The position numbers and the translations under genes are program-made. The notes under the pieces are model-generated. The model was given only the letters and a program-made list of their open reading frames with translations, had not been told where the DNA came from and made no database searches. 64,000 nucleotides of DNA from Kosmotoga arenicorallina S304 (GTDB lineage Bacteria > Thermotogota > Thermotogae > Petrotogales > Kosmotogaceae). Location: assembly GCF_001636545.1 (NCBI RefSeq), contig NZ_JFHK01000004.1, positions 248,001 through 312,000 of the forward strand, written 5' to 3'. Positions 36,900 to 44,889 of this stretch are shown piece by piece. Numbering within the stretch: position 1 is the stretch's first letter; each line of letters begins with the position of its first letter.

Positions 36900-37575
36900 T
36901 TACGGCGATTCAAAAATTGGCCTTGCACTGTCATCAGGTGAATGTTCTTCACCTCTGGCCGTTATTTCTCATGATGGCTATAAAAAAAAGCTCCTGGAAC
37001 TCATAAAAGAAAAGACTGTCGAAACCATAGTTGTAGGACTTCCTATATCTATGTCCGGAAAATATAGTAATTCTTCCTTAAAAGCCGTATCTTTTTCTGA
37101 AAAAATAAAAAAGCTTACCAGATTGCCTGTCTATATGGTTGATGAAAGACTATCCAGCGCTTTTGCGAATACCATTATGAAGTTGTCGGGTACGAAAAAG
37201 TCAATGGAAGACGCTGTAAGTGCTGCGGATATTTTAGATAGATATATCAGGAATCCTTCAACGGGCTATGAAATAAAAGAGAAATTCCCCACATGCAGAA
37301 TTGATACAAATCAACTATCGGGAAGAAACATACTCCTGTACAATCCTTTGTCGCCTATAATCCAGGGGATTGAAGAAATTGATTGTGAACGTGTTGATAT
37401 ATACTGCGAGCATCCACAGGTTTATTTGCATTTCAAAAGTAAAGGATTTCTTCCAAAGAATTTACGAGACGAGCTCGAACTTTCCTGTTACGATATAATT
37501 GTTATCGGTGAAAATACAGACCAGGGCATTTTCGAAAGTTTTACAGGCACTTTCTTTCGGTTGTTGTGCCCGTAG
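36880..37575 (+). CDS. ruvX: RuvX/YqgF-family nuclease with C-terminal extension
   Basis: RuvX (YqgF) is an RNase H-fold protein, proposed to resolve Holliday junctions and shown in some bacteria to act in 16S rRNA 5' processing. The family domain covers residues 1-135, with acidic residues D7 (GIDYGDSKIG), D88 (YMVDERLSS) and D111. About 95 further residues (136-231) have no counterpart in ordinary RuvX proteins of 130-150 residues. I chose ATG 36880; an upstream in-frame GTG (36868) would add four residues. The stop TAG (37573-37575) lies inside the tRNA-Arg gene. Confidence 0.87.
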   Translation: MNILGIDYGDSKIGLALSSGECSSPLAVISHDGYKKKLLELIKEKTVETIVVGLPISMSGKYSNSSLKAVSFSEKIKKLTRLPVYMVDERLSSAFANTIMKLSGTKKSMEDAVSAADILDRYIRNPSTGYEIKEKFPTCRIDTNQLSGRNILLYNPLSPIIQGIEEIDCERVDIYCEHPQVYLHFKSKGFLPKNLRDELELSCYDIIVIGENTDQGIFESFTGTFFRLLCP

Positions 37576-37641
37576 CTCAATGGATAGAGCGCTGGACTCC
37601 GGATCCAGAGGCTGTGGGTTCAACTCCCACCGGGCACACCA
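37566..37641 (+). tRNA. tRNA-Arg (anticodon CCG)
   Basis: The acceptor stem pairs GTGCCCG (37566-37572) with CGGGCAC (37631-37637), followed by A and an encoded CCA (37639-37641). D stem GCTC/GAGC, anticodon stem CTGGA/TCCAG with CCG in loop CTCCGGA, and T arm GTGGG/CCCAC complete the cloverleaf. Its first ten bases are also the end of ruvX. Confidence 0.97.
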
Positions 37642-37667
37642 GTTTATTAAGTACAGGAGGTATACAG

Positions 37668-38675
37668 ATGAGAAAAGGAGACCTGGGCATTGACCTCGGA
37701 ACATCATCGCTACTTGTATTCCAGAAAGAAAAAGGACTGGTTATTGATGAACCCTCTGTTATAGCCGTTGAAAAGAAAACGAAGAAGATAATTGCAATAG
37801 GTAAGGAAGCAAAGGAAATGATGGGGAGAACTCCTCATGATATTGAGGCGGTAAGGCCTATAAGAGATGGTGTAATTGCCGATTACACCATAATTGAAAA
37901 GGCTTTGCAGGAATTGATACATCGGACGCGGCAGCGTTTTTCTTTTACCAAACCCTCTGTGGTCGTTGGTGTGCCTGCAAAGGTCACAAGCGTCGAAAGA
38001 AGAGCGGTAATTGAAGCCGCTTTGAGCGCCGGGGCAAATAAAGTGTATCTTGTTCTGGAACCAGTTGCTGCAGCGGTTGGCGCGGAGCTTGATATCTTCG
38101 ATTCGATAGGTTCATTGGTTGTGGATATCGGTGGTGGTACTACAGACATAGCCGTAATAAGCCTGGGTGGGATTGTCGTTTCAAAGTCTCTAAGAATCGC
38201 TGGTGATGCAATGGATGAAGCTATTATTAAATTTATAAAGAAGAAGTACAAATTCTTTATCGGCCTGGCAACTGCAGAAGAAATAAAGACAAGAATCGGA
38301 AAAGCCTTCCCTTCAACTGAAAATTACGAGTTAGAAGTTAGAGGACGGGATGCCATAACAGGCTTACCTGGAAATATCCGCATAAATTCCGAAGATGTCC
38401 TGGAAGCAATTATGCCCATACTTCAAGACCTTGTTTTGAGCCTTAAACAGGTGCTTGAAGAAACCCCTCCTGAAATAGCCTCGGACATAATCGATAGAGG
38501 AATTGTGCTTACAGGAGGAGGTGCCATGATAAATGGCCTTCCCGAACTTTTTATTCAGGAAACAGGCATTAACACCATCCTGGCACCGGACCCAAGAACC
38601 TGTGTGGCTTTTGGGCTTGGAAAACTCCTTGACAACGATCTAAAGCTTGAAAGGGTTTCAGCAGGCAATAAATAA
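37668..38675 (+). CDS. mreB: Rod-shape-determining protein MreB
   Basis: MreB is the bacterial actin that guides lateral wall synthesis. The 335-residue protein has the actin-fold ATP-binding parts GIDLGTSS near residue 7 and VVDIGGGTTDIAV, and the GGGAMINGLPE segment. AGGAGGT at 37655-37661 sets ATG 37668; the frame is open back through the tRNA but that part is not coding. mreC and mreD do not follow. It lies 26 nt after tRNA-Arg and is probably in one transcription unit with recJ-ruvX or a tRNA transcript. Confidence 0.96.
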   Translation: MRKGDLGIDLGTSSLLVFQKEKGLVIDEPSVIAVEKKTKKIIAIGKEAKEMMGRTPHDIEAVRPIRDGVIADYTIIEKALQELIHRTRQRFSFTKPSVVVGVPAKVTSVERRAVIEAALSAGANKVYLVLEPVAAAVGAELDIFDSIGSLVVDIGGGTTDIAVISLGGIVVSKSLRIAGDAMDEAIIKFIKKKYKFFIGLATAEEIKTRIGKAFPSTENYELEVRGRDAITGLPGNIRINSEDVLEAIMPILQDLVLSLKQVLEETPPEIASDIIDRGIVLTGGGAMINGLPELFIQETGINTILAPDPRTCVAFGLGKLLDNDLKLERVSAGNK

Positions 38676-38678
38676 ATG

Positions 38679-38710
38679 AAAATAGGGCTCATTTAACGAG
38701 CCCTATTTTT
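38679..38710. terminator. Convergent terminator between mreB and the DUF368 gene
   Basis: AAAATAGGGCTC (38679-38690), loop ATTTAAC and GAGCCCTATTTT (38698-38709) form a 12-bp perfect stem with A and T runs on either side, so it can stop transcription from both genes. It overlaps the 3' end of the DUF368 gene. Confidence 0.87.
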
Positions 38711-39523
38711 CTGTATCTTCTTTCCCACTCTCAAAAAATATAACGAAAACACAATTCCAGCTACTATTCCCAGCGACATCCGTATAATGTTAGGCACAAC
38801 GGGCCTGAACAAAAGATCCGGGATAGACCCACTCATAAGCCCTGCAAGGAACATAAAAGTAGCCACCTTTTTCCTCTCAATCAAAAAATTCAAAGCTTTG
38901 CTCATAAAAACTATTCCAATTATTATTCCCGAACCTATTGCAGTGATTATATATAAATCATGTGCATTTATAGCTGCTATTGCTCTATGATATTCGCCGA
39001 GTAACAACAAGATAAATGCGCCACTAATTCCCGGCAAAATCATAGAAGATGATCCCAGCATTCCAGCAAGAACATCATATGACAATCTTGCAGCAGAATG
39101 TTCCAGCAAACTTTTCTCAGTGCCATTTACGGCTTTCCCGAAAAACGCCAGCGATAATACAAAGAAGGCTCCAATAAAAAAAGCAATCCAGTGGCTTTTA
39201 CTCTTCTTTTCAGTACCTGCTTGTGAAAAAACTGATGGTATTCCACCAACAACAAGACCTGTGAAAAAACCATAAGTGGCTGATGGATAATTCACTATAA
39301 TAATTTCCACTAAACGGGAAAAACCTATTATACCTATAATAACGCCTGCCGCAATTTCCAGTAAAAAAATAATCTCTCTTTTTGATGCCTTGAAAGACAA
39401 AAAATCGCTAATTGCATGAATCAATCTATCATAGATCCCCCCAAGAAGAGCCACAGTCCCTGCACTGACACCGGGAATCAGGTTTGCTATTCCCATTAGA
39501 AAACCAATAACAGAATTAAACAA
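38693..39523 (-). CDS. DUF368 membrane protein (PopT-like polyprenyl-phosphate carrier)
   Basis: This 276-residue protein has about eight hydrophobic helices and the paired motifs LIPGVSAGTVALLGG and ILPGISGAFILLLLG of DUF368. DUF368 proteins were recently described as PopT-type transporters that recycle undecaprenyl phosphate across the membrane, supporting wall polymer synthesis. Start is TTG 39523 behind GAGGAGGTG. It sits between mreB and the suf operon. The link to wall synthesis fits mreB and the mur cluster in the same window. Confidence 0.85.
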   Translation of the reverse strand: MFNSVIGFLMGIANLIPGVSAGTVALLGGIYDRLIHAISDFLSFKASKREIIFLLEIAAGVIIGIIGFSRLVEIIIVNYPSATYGFFTGLVVGGIPSVFSQAGTEKKSKSHWIAFFIGAFFVLSLAFFGKAVNGTEKSLLEHSAARLSYDVLAGMLGSSSMILPGISGAFILLLLGEYHRAIAAINAHDLYIITAIGSGIIIGIVFMSKALNFLIERKKVATFMFLAGLMSGSIPDLLFRPVVPNIIRMSLGIVAGIVFSLYFLRVGKKIQKNRAR

Positions 39524-39544
39524 GAGTTCACCTCCTCGGGAATA

Positions 39545-39573
39545 ATTCTAACAAACTGGAATAAAACCGTAAA
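39545..39573 (-). promoter_or_regulatory. Candidate promoter of DUF368 gene
   Basis: On the minus strand TTTACG (39573-39568), a 17-base spacer and TAGAAT (39550-39545) lie just before the Shine-Dalgarno site. The hexamers differ from consensus at two positions in the first and one in the second. Confidence 0.45.
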
Positions 39574-39596
39574 TTCCACAAAATTTGTCGGTATTA

Positions 39597-39605
39597 TGAT
39601 ATAAT
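39597..39605 (+). promoter_or_regulatory. Extended -10 promoter of the suf operon
   Basis: TGATATAAT at 39597-39605 is a perfect extended -10 element 43 bases before sufC. TGGAAT (39557-39562) and ATTCCA (39573-39578) form a 6-bp inverted repeat just upstream that might bind a regulator. Confidence 0.65.
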
Positions 39606-39647
39606 TAGTCTGAAAAGCTCAAAAGCAGTTTACTGGAGGGGATTTAT

Positions 39648-40397
39648 ATGGCATTACTGGAAATCATCGATCTTCATGCAATGCTTGCAGAAGAAAATCT
39701 TGAAATACTTAAAGGGGTAAATTTACAAATCGGTCCAGGACAAATTCACGCTGTAATGGGACCCAATGGGAGCGGAAAATCGACACTAGCAAATGTAATA
39801 ATGGGAAATCCAAAATACAAAATAACCAGTGGAGATATTCAGCTTGAAGGTGAAAGCATACTTGGACTTACTGTTGATCAACGAGCAAAGAAGGGTATTT
39901 TTCTTTCATTTCAGCACCCACAAGAAATTCCTGGAGTAAGACTAAGAAAATTCCTTCTCTCGGTAAAACAATCATTGGGAAGCAATGAACCTCTATTGAA
40001 AATGAATAGGGAAATCGAAAGTCTTGCTGATGAGGTAGCGCTAAACAGGGAATTTCTTGAAAGGTATTTAAACCTGGGATTTTCAGGTGGTGAAAAGAAA
40101 AAAAGCGAAATATTACAATTTGGCTTTCTAAAACCAAAAATGGCGATACTAGATGAAATAGACTCAGGTCTGGATGTTGATGCTCTGAGAAAAATTGCAG
40201 AAGCAATAAACAAATTTAAAAACGAGGGTATGTCGATATTGCTGATTACTCATTATCAGAGGTTGCTTGATTACATTACACCCGATCAGGTACATGTTTA
40301 CGTAAATGGGCAAATTGTAGCGACTGATGGTCCTGAACTGGCAAGAAAGATAGAAGAAAAAGGATATGCCTTTCTGCTCGAAGGCATAGAGAGGTGA
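39648..40397 (+). CDS. sufC: Fe-S cluster assembly ATPase SufC
   Basis: SufC is the ABC-type ATPase of the SufBCD scaffold that assembles iron-sulfur clusters. The 249-residue protein has Walker A GPNGSGKST, the signature FSGGEKKKSE, Walker B AILDEIDSGLD and the switch histidine in LLITHYQR. GGAGGG precedes the ATG. It opens the operon sufC-sufB-sufD-sufS-sufU, all tightly packed. Confidence 0.97.
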   Translation: MALLEIIDLHAMLAEENLEILKGVNLQIGPGQIHAVMGPNGSGKSTLANVIMGNPKYKITSGDIQLEGESILGLTVDQRAKKGIFLSFQHPQEIPGVRLRKFLLSVKQSLGSNEPLLKMNREIESLADEVALNREFLERYLNLGFSGGEKKKSEILQFGFLKPKMAILDEIDSGLDVDALRKIAEAINKFKNEGMSILLITHYQRLLDYITPDQVHVYVNGQIVATDGPELARKIEEKGYAFLLEGIER

Positions 40398-40402
40398 AAC
40401 AC

Positions 40403-41797
40403 GTGAGAAAGAACATCAATGTTGATGAATCAAAATTTAATTTTAAGAGCAATACCGACTATGCATTCAAGAGTTCTCCGGGGTTAAATGAGAAAATCAT
40501 CAGGGAAATTTCCGAATATAAATCAGAACCATCATGGATGCTCGAAAAGCGTCTGGAAGCTCTCAGAGCTTTCCACAACATACCAGAACCCAACTTTGGA
40601 GTTGACAGGAGCCAGTTAAATATAAACGAAATAATCCCTTACATAAGGCCAAATGCAGCCAAAGAAGCATCATGGGACGAGGTTCCTGAAGAGATTAAGA
40701 ACACCTTTGAGCGTCTCGGTATACCCGAGGCTGAAAGGAAGTCTCTTGCGGGTGTTGGTGCACAATATGATTCGGAGGTTGTATATCAACATATCCGTGA
40801 AGATCTGGAAAAACTCGGCGTTATCTTTCTCGATATGGAAACCGCTGTGAAAAAATACCCTGAATTGGTGAAGAAGTATTTTATGAGATTGGTTCCAGCA
40901 AGTGATCACAAATATGCCGCTCTCCACGGGGCAATCTGGAGCGGTGGGTCATTTGTATACGTTCCGGAAAATATCAGAGTGCCATTGCCACTTCAAGCAT
41001 ATTTTCGAATGAATCTGGCAGGTATGGGGCAATTTGAACATACTCTGATAATAGCCGATAAAGGTAGTGAATTACATTTCATTGAAGGTTGTTCGGCTCC
41101 AAGGTATAACGTGCATAACCTCCATGCTGGCATGGTGGAAATATATGTAATGGAAGGAGCAAAAGTAAGGTATTCCACCATTCAAAATTGGTCCAAAAAC
41201 ACCTTTAATTTGAATACTAAAAGGGCAATTGTTGAAGCTGAGGGTACTATGGAATGGGTATCCGGATCTTTGGGGAGCATGAAAACCATGCTTTATCCTG
41301 CTACCATTCTTAATGGCCGTGGTGCCAAGGCAAACCACCTCGCAGTAACTTATGCTGGAGCGGGACAAATGATGGACACAGGTTCAAAGGTAATTCATCT
41401 TGCACCTGGCACAAGTTCAACAGTTGACGCAAGAAGTATAAGTGTTGGAGGCGGCTGGGCTTTTTACAGAGGTCTTTTATATATCTCTGAGAAAGCAAAA
41501 AATTCAAAAGCATCAGTAGAATGTTCTGCACTTATGCTTGATAATTTCTCAAAATCCGACACAGTTCCAATAATCGATGTCCGAACAAACCAGTCGGATA
41601 TTGGACATGAAGCCAGAATAGGCAGGATAAGCGAAGATCAGATATATTATTTAATGACCCGTGGCCTTACCGAGGCAGAAGCAAAAGCAATGATAGTCAG
41701 GGGCTTTATGGAGCCCATTTCAAGGGAGCTTCCCATAGAATACGCGGTTGAGTTGAATAGGCTGATAAATCTTGAAATCGAGAAGAGCATAGGTTAG
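40403..41797 (+). CDS. sufB: Fe-S cluster scaffold protein SufB
   Basis: SufB forms the core on which new Fe-S clusters are built with SufC and SufD. The 464-residue protein has the SufB segments HGAIWSGGSFVYVP, EGCSAPRYN and the C-terminal DQIYYLMTRGLTEAEA. GAGAGGTGA precedes GTG 40403 by six bases, so that codon is preferred over GTG 40394, which overlaps the sufC stop. Confidence 0.96.
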   Translation: MRKNINVDESKFNFKSNTDYAFKSSPGLNEKIIREISEYKSEPSWMLEKRLEALRAFHNIPEPNFGVDRSQLNINEIIPYIRPNAAKEASWDEVPEEIKNTFERLGIPEAERKSLAGVGAQYDSEVVYQHIREDLEKLGVIFLDMETAVKKYPELVKKYFMRLVPASDHKYAALHGAIWSGGSFVYVPENIRVPLPLQAYFRMNLAGMGQFEHTLIIADKGSELHFIEGCSAPRYNVHNLHAGMVEIYVMEGAKVRYSTIQNWSKNTFNLNTKRAIVEAEGTMEWVSGSLGSMKTMLYPATILNGRGAKANHLAVTYAGAGQMMDTGSKVIHLAPGTSSTVDARSISVGGGWAFYRGLLYISEKAKNSKASVECSALMLDNFSKSDTVPIIDVRTNQSDIGHEARIGRISEDQIYYLMTRGLTEAEAKAMIVRGFMEPISRELPIEYAVELNRLINLEIEKSIG

Positions 41798-41808
41798 GGG
41801 TGTTTGAC

Positions 41809-43014
41809 ATGAGTATAGAGAGAACCCTCAATTTGATTCATAATGAATTTGAAATGATCGAACCCATGCCAGAAGTGCTTGACATTGAGGAATATACCGA
41901 AGAGGACTTTCTGGAAACATGTGCAGGTTGCTCAGAATCCTTAATAGCTTTTAAGCGCAGGGCGTACGATGAATATAGGACTTTAAAATTCCCGGCCTGG
42001 AAGAGAGCATCATTGGACAGCTTCTCTTTGAAGCGGCCTGTCCCCGGTGTTGAATATGAATTAACGGGCCCAGAGATATATAAGAGTATTTCAGAAATGG
42101 ATCAATCGGAGGAATCCCTTATAAGAAAACTCGATTTTCAGGGTTCTGATAGGAAATTCACACTGTTGGCGGATAGCTTTTCAAAGACTGGAATAATCGT
42201 TCGCACAAAAGAAAATACCTACTACGGGGAAACACTCTTTTGCAAAACCTCATCAGAAAGTGCAATTGCATCGAACCTCATTGTAATTGAAGAAAATTCT
42301 AAGCTGGATATCATCTTCTATTCCCGCGGAAGCGATCTCAGCGTTATTACAAACCGCTTCCTGATAAAAAAGGGAGCACAGCTCAATGTGCTTTTTGTGA
42401 ATCTTTCATCTGCAAAATCACATAGCATTTTCAACAATTATTATGTCCTTGGGGAAAAAGCGAATCTTAGACTATATGATATAAACTTAGGTGGAACTGT
42501 CCTGGCTCCCTATCATCTCATAAAGACAGCTGGAAGGGGAGCTTCAGCTCGTATAAAGCCTATCTTTTTCCCTACAAATAACGAAAAAATAGATATGCTA
42601 TACCTTGGAAGGGTAGATGCCCCTGAATCCACCACTGAAATTGAAGGAATCGGAGCTGTTTCAGGAAATTCAAAGGCGGTTTTCCGGGGTTTTGTTGATA
42701 TAAAGAAAGGAGCGAAAAATTCCAGCGGTACTGAACACTCCAGTACTATTATCCTTTCTGATAAGGCAACTGTACAAGCTATTCCTGGCCTATTTGTAGA
42801 CGAAAATGAGGTTAACGCATCTCATGCAGCTTCCGCTGGAACAATAGAAAATGATAAGATTTATTATCTTATGACCCGCGGTCTTACAATGAACGAAGCT
42901 TTGAAGCTCATTGTGAATGGAGCTTTTGAACCGGTGCTTCAGGAGATAGAGGAGATATTTGGTAATGAAATTCCCGGGGGTGTTCGTGATGTCCTCAGTA
43001 AAAGAATTGGATGA
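41809..43014 (+). CDS. sufD: Fe-S cluster assembly protein SufD
   Basis: SufD is the SufB paralogue that completes the scaffold. The 401-residue protein has the beta-helix core and a C-terminal region like SufB (DKIYYLMTRGLTMNEAL) with weaker similarity elsewhere. TTAGGGGTG before ATG 41809 suggests this start over GTG 41800. The 3' end overlaps sufS by 26 nt. Confidence 0.93.
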   Translation: MSIERTLNLIHNEFEMIEPMPEVLDIEEYTEEDFLETCAGCSESLIAFKRRAYDEYRTLKFPAWKRASLDSFSLKRPVPGVEYELTGPEIYKSISEMDQSEESLIRKLDFQGSDRKFTLLADSFSKTGIIVRTKENTYYGETLFCKTSSESAIASNLIVIEENSKLDIIFYSRGSDLSVITNRFLIKKGAQLNVLFVNLSSAKSHSIFNNYYVLGEKANLRLYDINLGGTVLAPYHLIKTAGRGASARIKPIFFPTNNEKIDMLYLGRVDAPESTTEIEGIGAVSGNSKAVFRGFVDIKKGAKNSSGTEHSSTIILSDKATVQAIPGLFVDENEVNASHAASAGTIENDKIYYLMTRGLTMNEALKLIVNGAFEPVLQEIEEIFGNEIPGGVRDVLSKRIG

Positions 43015-44212
43015 ATATTTCAAAAAGTTGAAAGCTGACTTTCCCATCTTTTCAGAACGGCCTGATTTGGTCTATCTTGATAACGCAGCAACCACACAAA
43101 AACCCAGTGCTGTAATAGAAAAGTTAAGACACTTCTATGTTACGGCAAATGCCAATGTACACCGTGCAGTTTATCGACTTGCGGAAGAATCTACTGCTCT
43201 TTACGAAGAATCAAGAAAAACTGTTGCCGACTTTATCGGGACGGCTCCTGAAGAAATTATATTCACCCGTGGAACAACCGAATCTCTGAATTTACTGGCT
43301 TATTCTCTGGGACTGTCCGGAAAATATAAATCCTTTATCGTACCGCTTTTCGAGCACCATAGCAATTTCGTCCCCTGGCAACAAATTGCCCATACATTGG
43401 GCCTCAAATTTTATCCTGTAAAGATTCATGGAGGAGAGCTCTTTTTAGAAGACGTTGAAGCGATTGTAAAAAGCTGTGAAAAACCTTTCGTTTTCTCCAT
43501 GACCGGCTTAACGAATTCTCTGGGATATCGAGCGCCCTTTGAAGCAGTTGCTAAATTGGTTCATTCAGCTGGGGGGATCTTTGTGCTCGATGCCGCTCAG
43601 CTCATTCCTCATGAAGCTTTTGACTTCGCGGCTTCTGATATTGACTTCCTTGCCTTCTCAGGTCACAAAATTCTTGGACCGACAGGAATAGGCGTCCTGG
43701 CTGGTAAGAAGGAGCTGCTGGAACAAATTAGACCTTTTCAGTATGGTGGAGAAATGATTGACAAAGTAGGGGAGCAAGATACAACCTTTGCACCAGTACC
43801 ATATAAGTTCGAAGCTGGAACACCTAATATTGCAGGCGCAGCAGGACTTGCTGAGGCTTTGAAATACGTTAAGAATATCAGCTATGAAAAAATCTCGAAA
43901 CACATTGAAAACCTGACTAAAAACGCCATCGAAAAGCTTTCTGTAATTCCCGGGCTAACTCTTTATTGTCAGAAAAATTGCCACGGAATTATAAGCTTTT
44001 CTCATGAGAACATACATCCCCATGATCTCGCAGAACTGCTGAGCAGATTATCCGGCGTTGCCGTTCGCAGCGGCCATCATTGCTCTCAACAGCAATTAAA
44101 GGTTCTTGGAGTTTCTTCTCTTTGTAGAGCTTCTTTTTATCTATATAATACTCATAACGATATTGATAAATTGGTTGCAGGAATACAAGATGCTTTGAGG
44201 TGGTTTTCATGA
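42989..44212 (+). CDS. sufS: Cysteine desulfurase SufS
   Basis: SufS removes sulfur from cysteine as a persulfide with PLP. The 407-residue group II enzyme has K227 in SGHKILGPTG and the active cysteine C365 in VRSGHHCSQQQ. GGGGGTG at 42976-42982 sets ATG 42989 rather than the upstream frame opening. The stop overlaps sufU in ATGA, as expected for a desulfurase that hands sulfur to SufU. Confidence 0.96.
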   Translation: MSSVKELDEYFKKLKADFPIFSERPDLVYLDNAATTQKPSAVIEKLRHFYVTANANVHRAVYRLAEESTALYEESRKTVADFIGTAPEEIIFTRGTTESLNLLAYSLGLSGKYKSFIVPLFEHHSNFVPWQQIAHTLGLKFYPVKIHGGELFLEDVEAIVKSCEKPFVFSMTGLTNSLGYRAPFEAVAKLVHSAGGIFVLDAAQLIPHEAFDFAASDIDFLAFSGHKILGPTGIGVLAGKKELLEQIRPFQYGGEMIDKVGEQDTTFAPVPYKFEAGTPNIAGAAGLAEALKYVKNISYEKISKHIENLTKNAIEKLSVIPGLTLYCQKNCHGIISFSHENIHPHDLAELLSRLSGVAVRSGHHCSQQQLKVLGVSSLCRASFYLYNTHNDIDKLVAGIQDALRWFS

Positions 44213-44622
44213 GACCAGAAGATCTTTACTCTGACGTGATCATGTTTCACTACAAAAACTCATCCCATAGAGGTGCCCTTGAGAATCCAACTGCTGCGCA
44301 GGAAGGATCAAACCTCTCCTGTGGAGATTCTCTTCGCCTTTATATTAAAACGAATGGTGATACTATCAACAAAGTGACTTTTGATGGCCACGGATGTGCT
44401 ATCAGCGTAGCATCGGCTTCCATTCTGGCAGAGCTTATTGAGGGAAAATCCAAAAATGAAGCCAGTGAGATTATTCAAGAATTCTACAAAATGATAAAGG
44501 GCGAAGATTTCAATGCAGAGCTCCTGGGAGATGCCGTGGTTTTTGAAAATCTCAAACAATTTCCCATCAGGGTCAAATGTGCCACATTAGCCTGGCATAC
44601 TCTTGAGCAACTACTGAAATAG
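44209..44622 (+). CDS. sufU: SufU-type sulfur acceptor/scaffold
   Basis: SufU takes sulfur from SufS, using zinc, in Gram-positive-type Suf systems. The 137-residue protein has the three ligand cysteines C38 (NLSCGD), C63 (GHGCAIS) and C124 (VKCATLAW). GAGGTGG precedes ATG 44209. It is the last suf gene. The 267-base gap after it holds a hairpin, a possible minus-strand RNA and the next promoter. Confidence 0.95.
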   Translation: MRPEDLYSDVIMFHYKNSSHRGALENPTAAQEGSNLSCGDSLRLYIKTNGDTINKVTFDGHGCAISVASASILAELIEGKSKNEASEIIQEFYKMIKGEDFNAELLGDAVVFENLKQFPIRVKCATLAWHTLEQLLK

Positions 44623-44629
44623 TTTTTAG

Positions 44630-44717
44630 CAAAAAAAGAACCGGTGTTTGCACCGGCCCAAATTCTGCTGAAGTAACCCTCTTATTGATTATATAACTTT
44701 TTAGTATGAAAATTCAA
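44630..44717 (-). ncRNA. Candidate short minus-strand RNA unit after sufU
   Basis: On the minus strand TTGAAT (44717-44712), an 18-base spacer and TATAAT (44693-44688) form a plausible promoter. About 30 bases beyond the expected start, CCGGTG (44656-44651), loop CAAA and CACCGG (44646-44641) make a hairpin followed by TTC and seven T (44637-44631). Together they would give an RNA of only about 50 nt with no coding capacity. On the plus strand the hairpin lacks a T run, so it does not look like a sufU terminator. Confidence 0.35.
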
Positions 44718-44820
44718 GACAGCATTGCTTTCTCGAATAAACTTATTGAAAGTCACCAATACAACAGCCTGATAAATACCGTATAGTACCTATGTGATTT
44801 CAGTTTGCTGAGCTTTGAAA

Positions 44821-44829
44821 TGATATAAT
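44821..44829 (+). promoter_or_regulatory. Extended -10 promoter of M42 peptidase gene
   Basis: TGATATAAT at 44821-44829 is the same nine-base extended -10 element found before sufC. Initiation is expected about 50 bases before the peptidase start; no good -35 is seen. Confidence 0.6.
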
Positions 44830-44889
44830 TTCACAAGAGACACTTTAAAACTTTCGCGATTATCTATTCTATCAGATGGGGGGATCGAT

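Noticed and set aside
37494-37499. TATAAT inside ruvX as a promoter for tRNA-Arg
   Set aside because: No -35 hexamer at 16-18 bases and no extended -10 TG; it would start about 60 bases before the tRNA. Left open but not supported.
37566-37667. mreB start considered at the upstream in-frame codon within tRNA-Arg
   Set aside because: The added residues would be read through the whole tRNA; AGGAGGT at 37655-37661 and the family N-terminus support ATG 37668.
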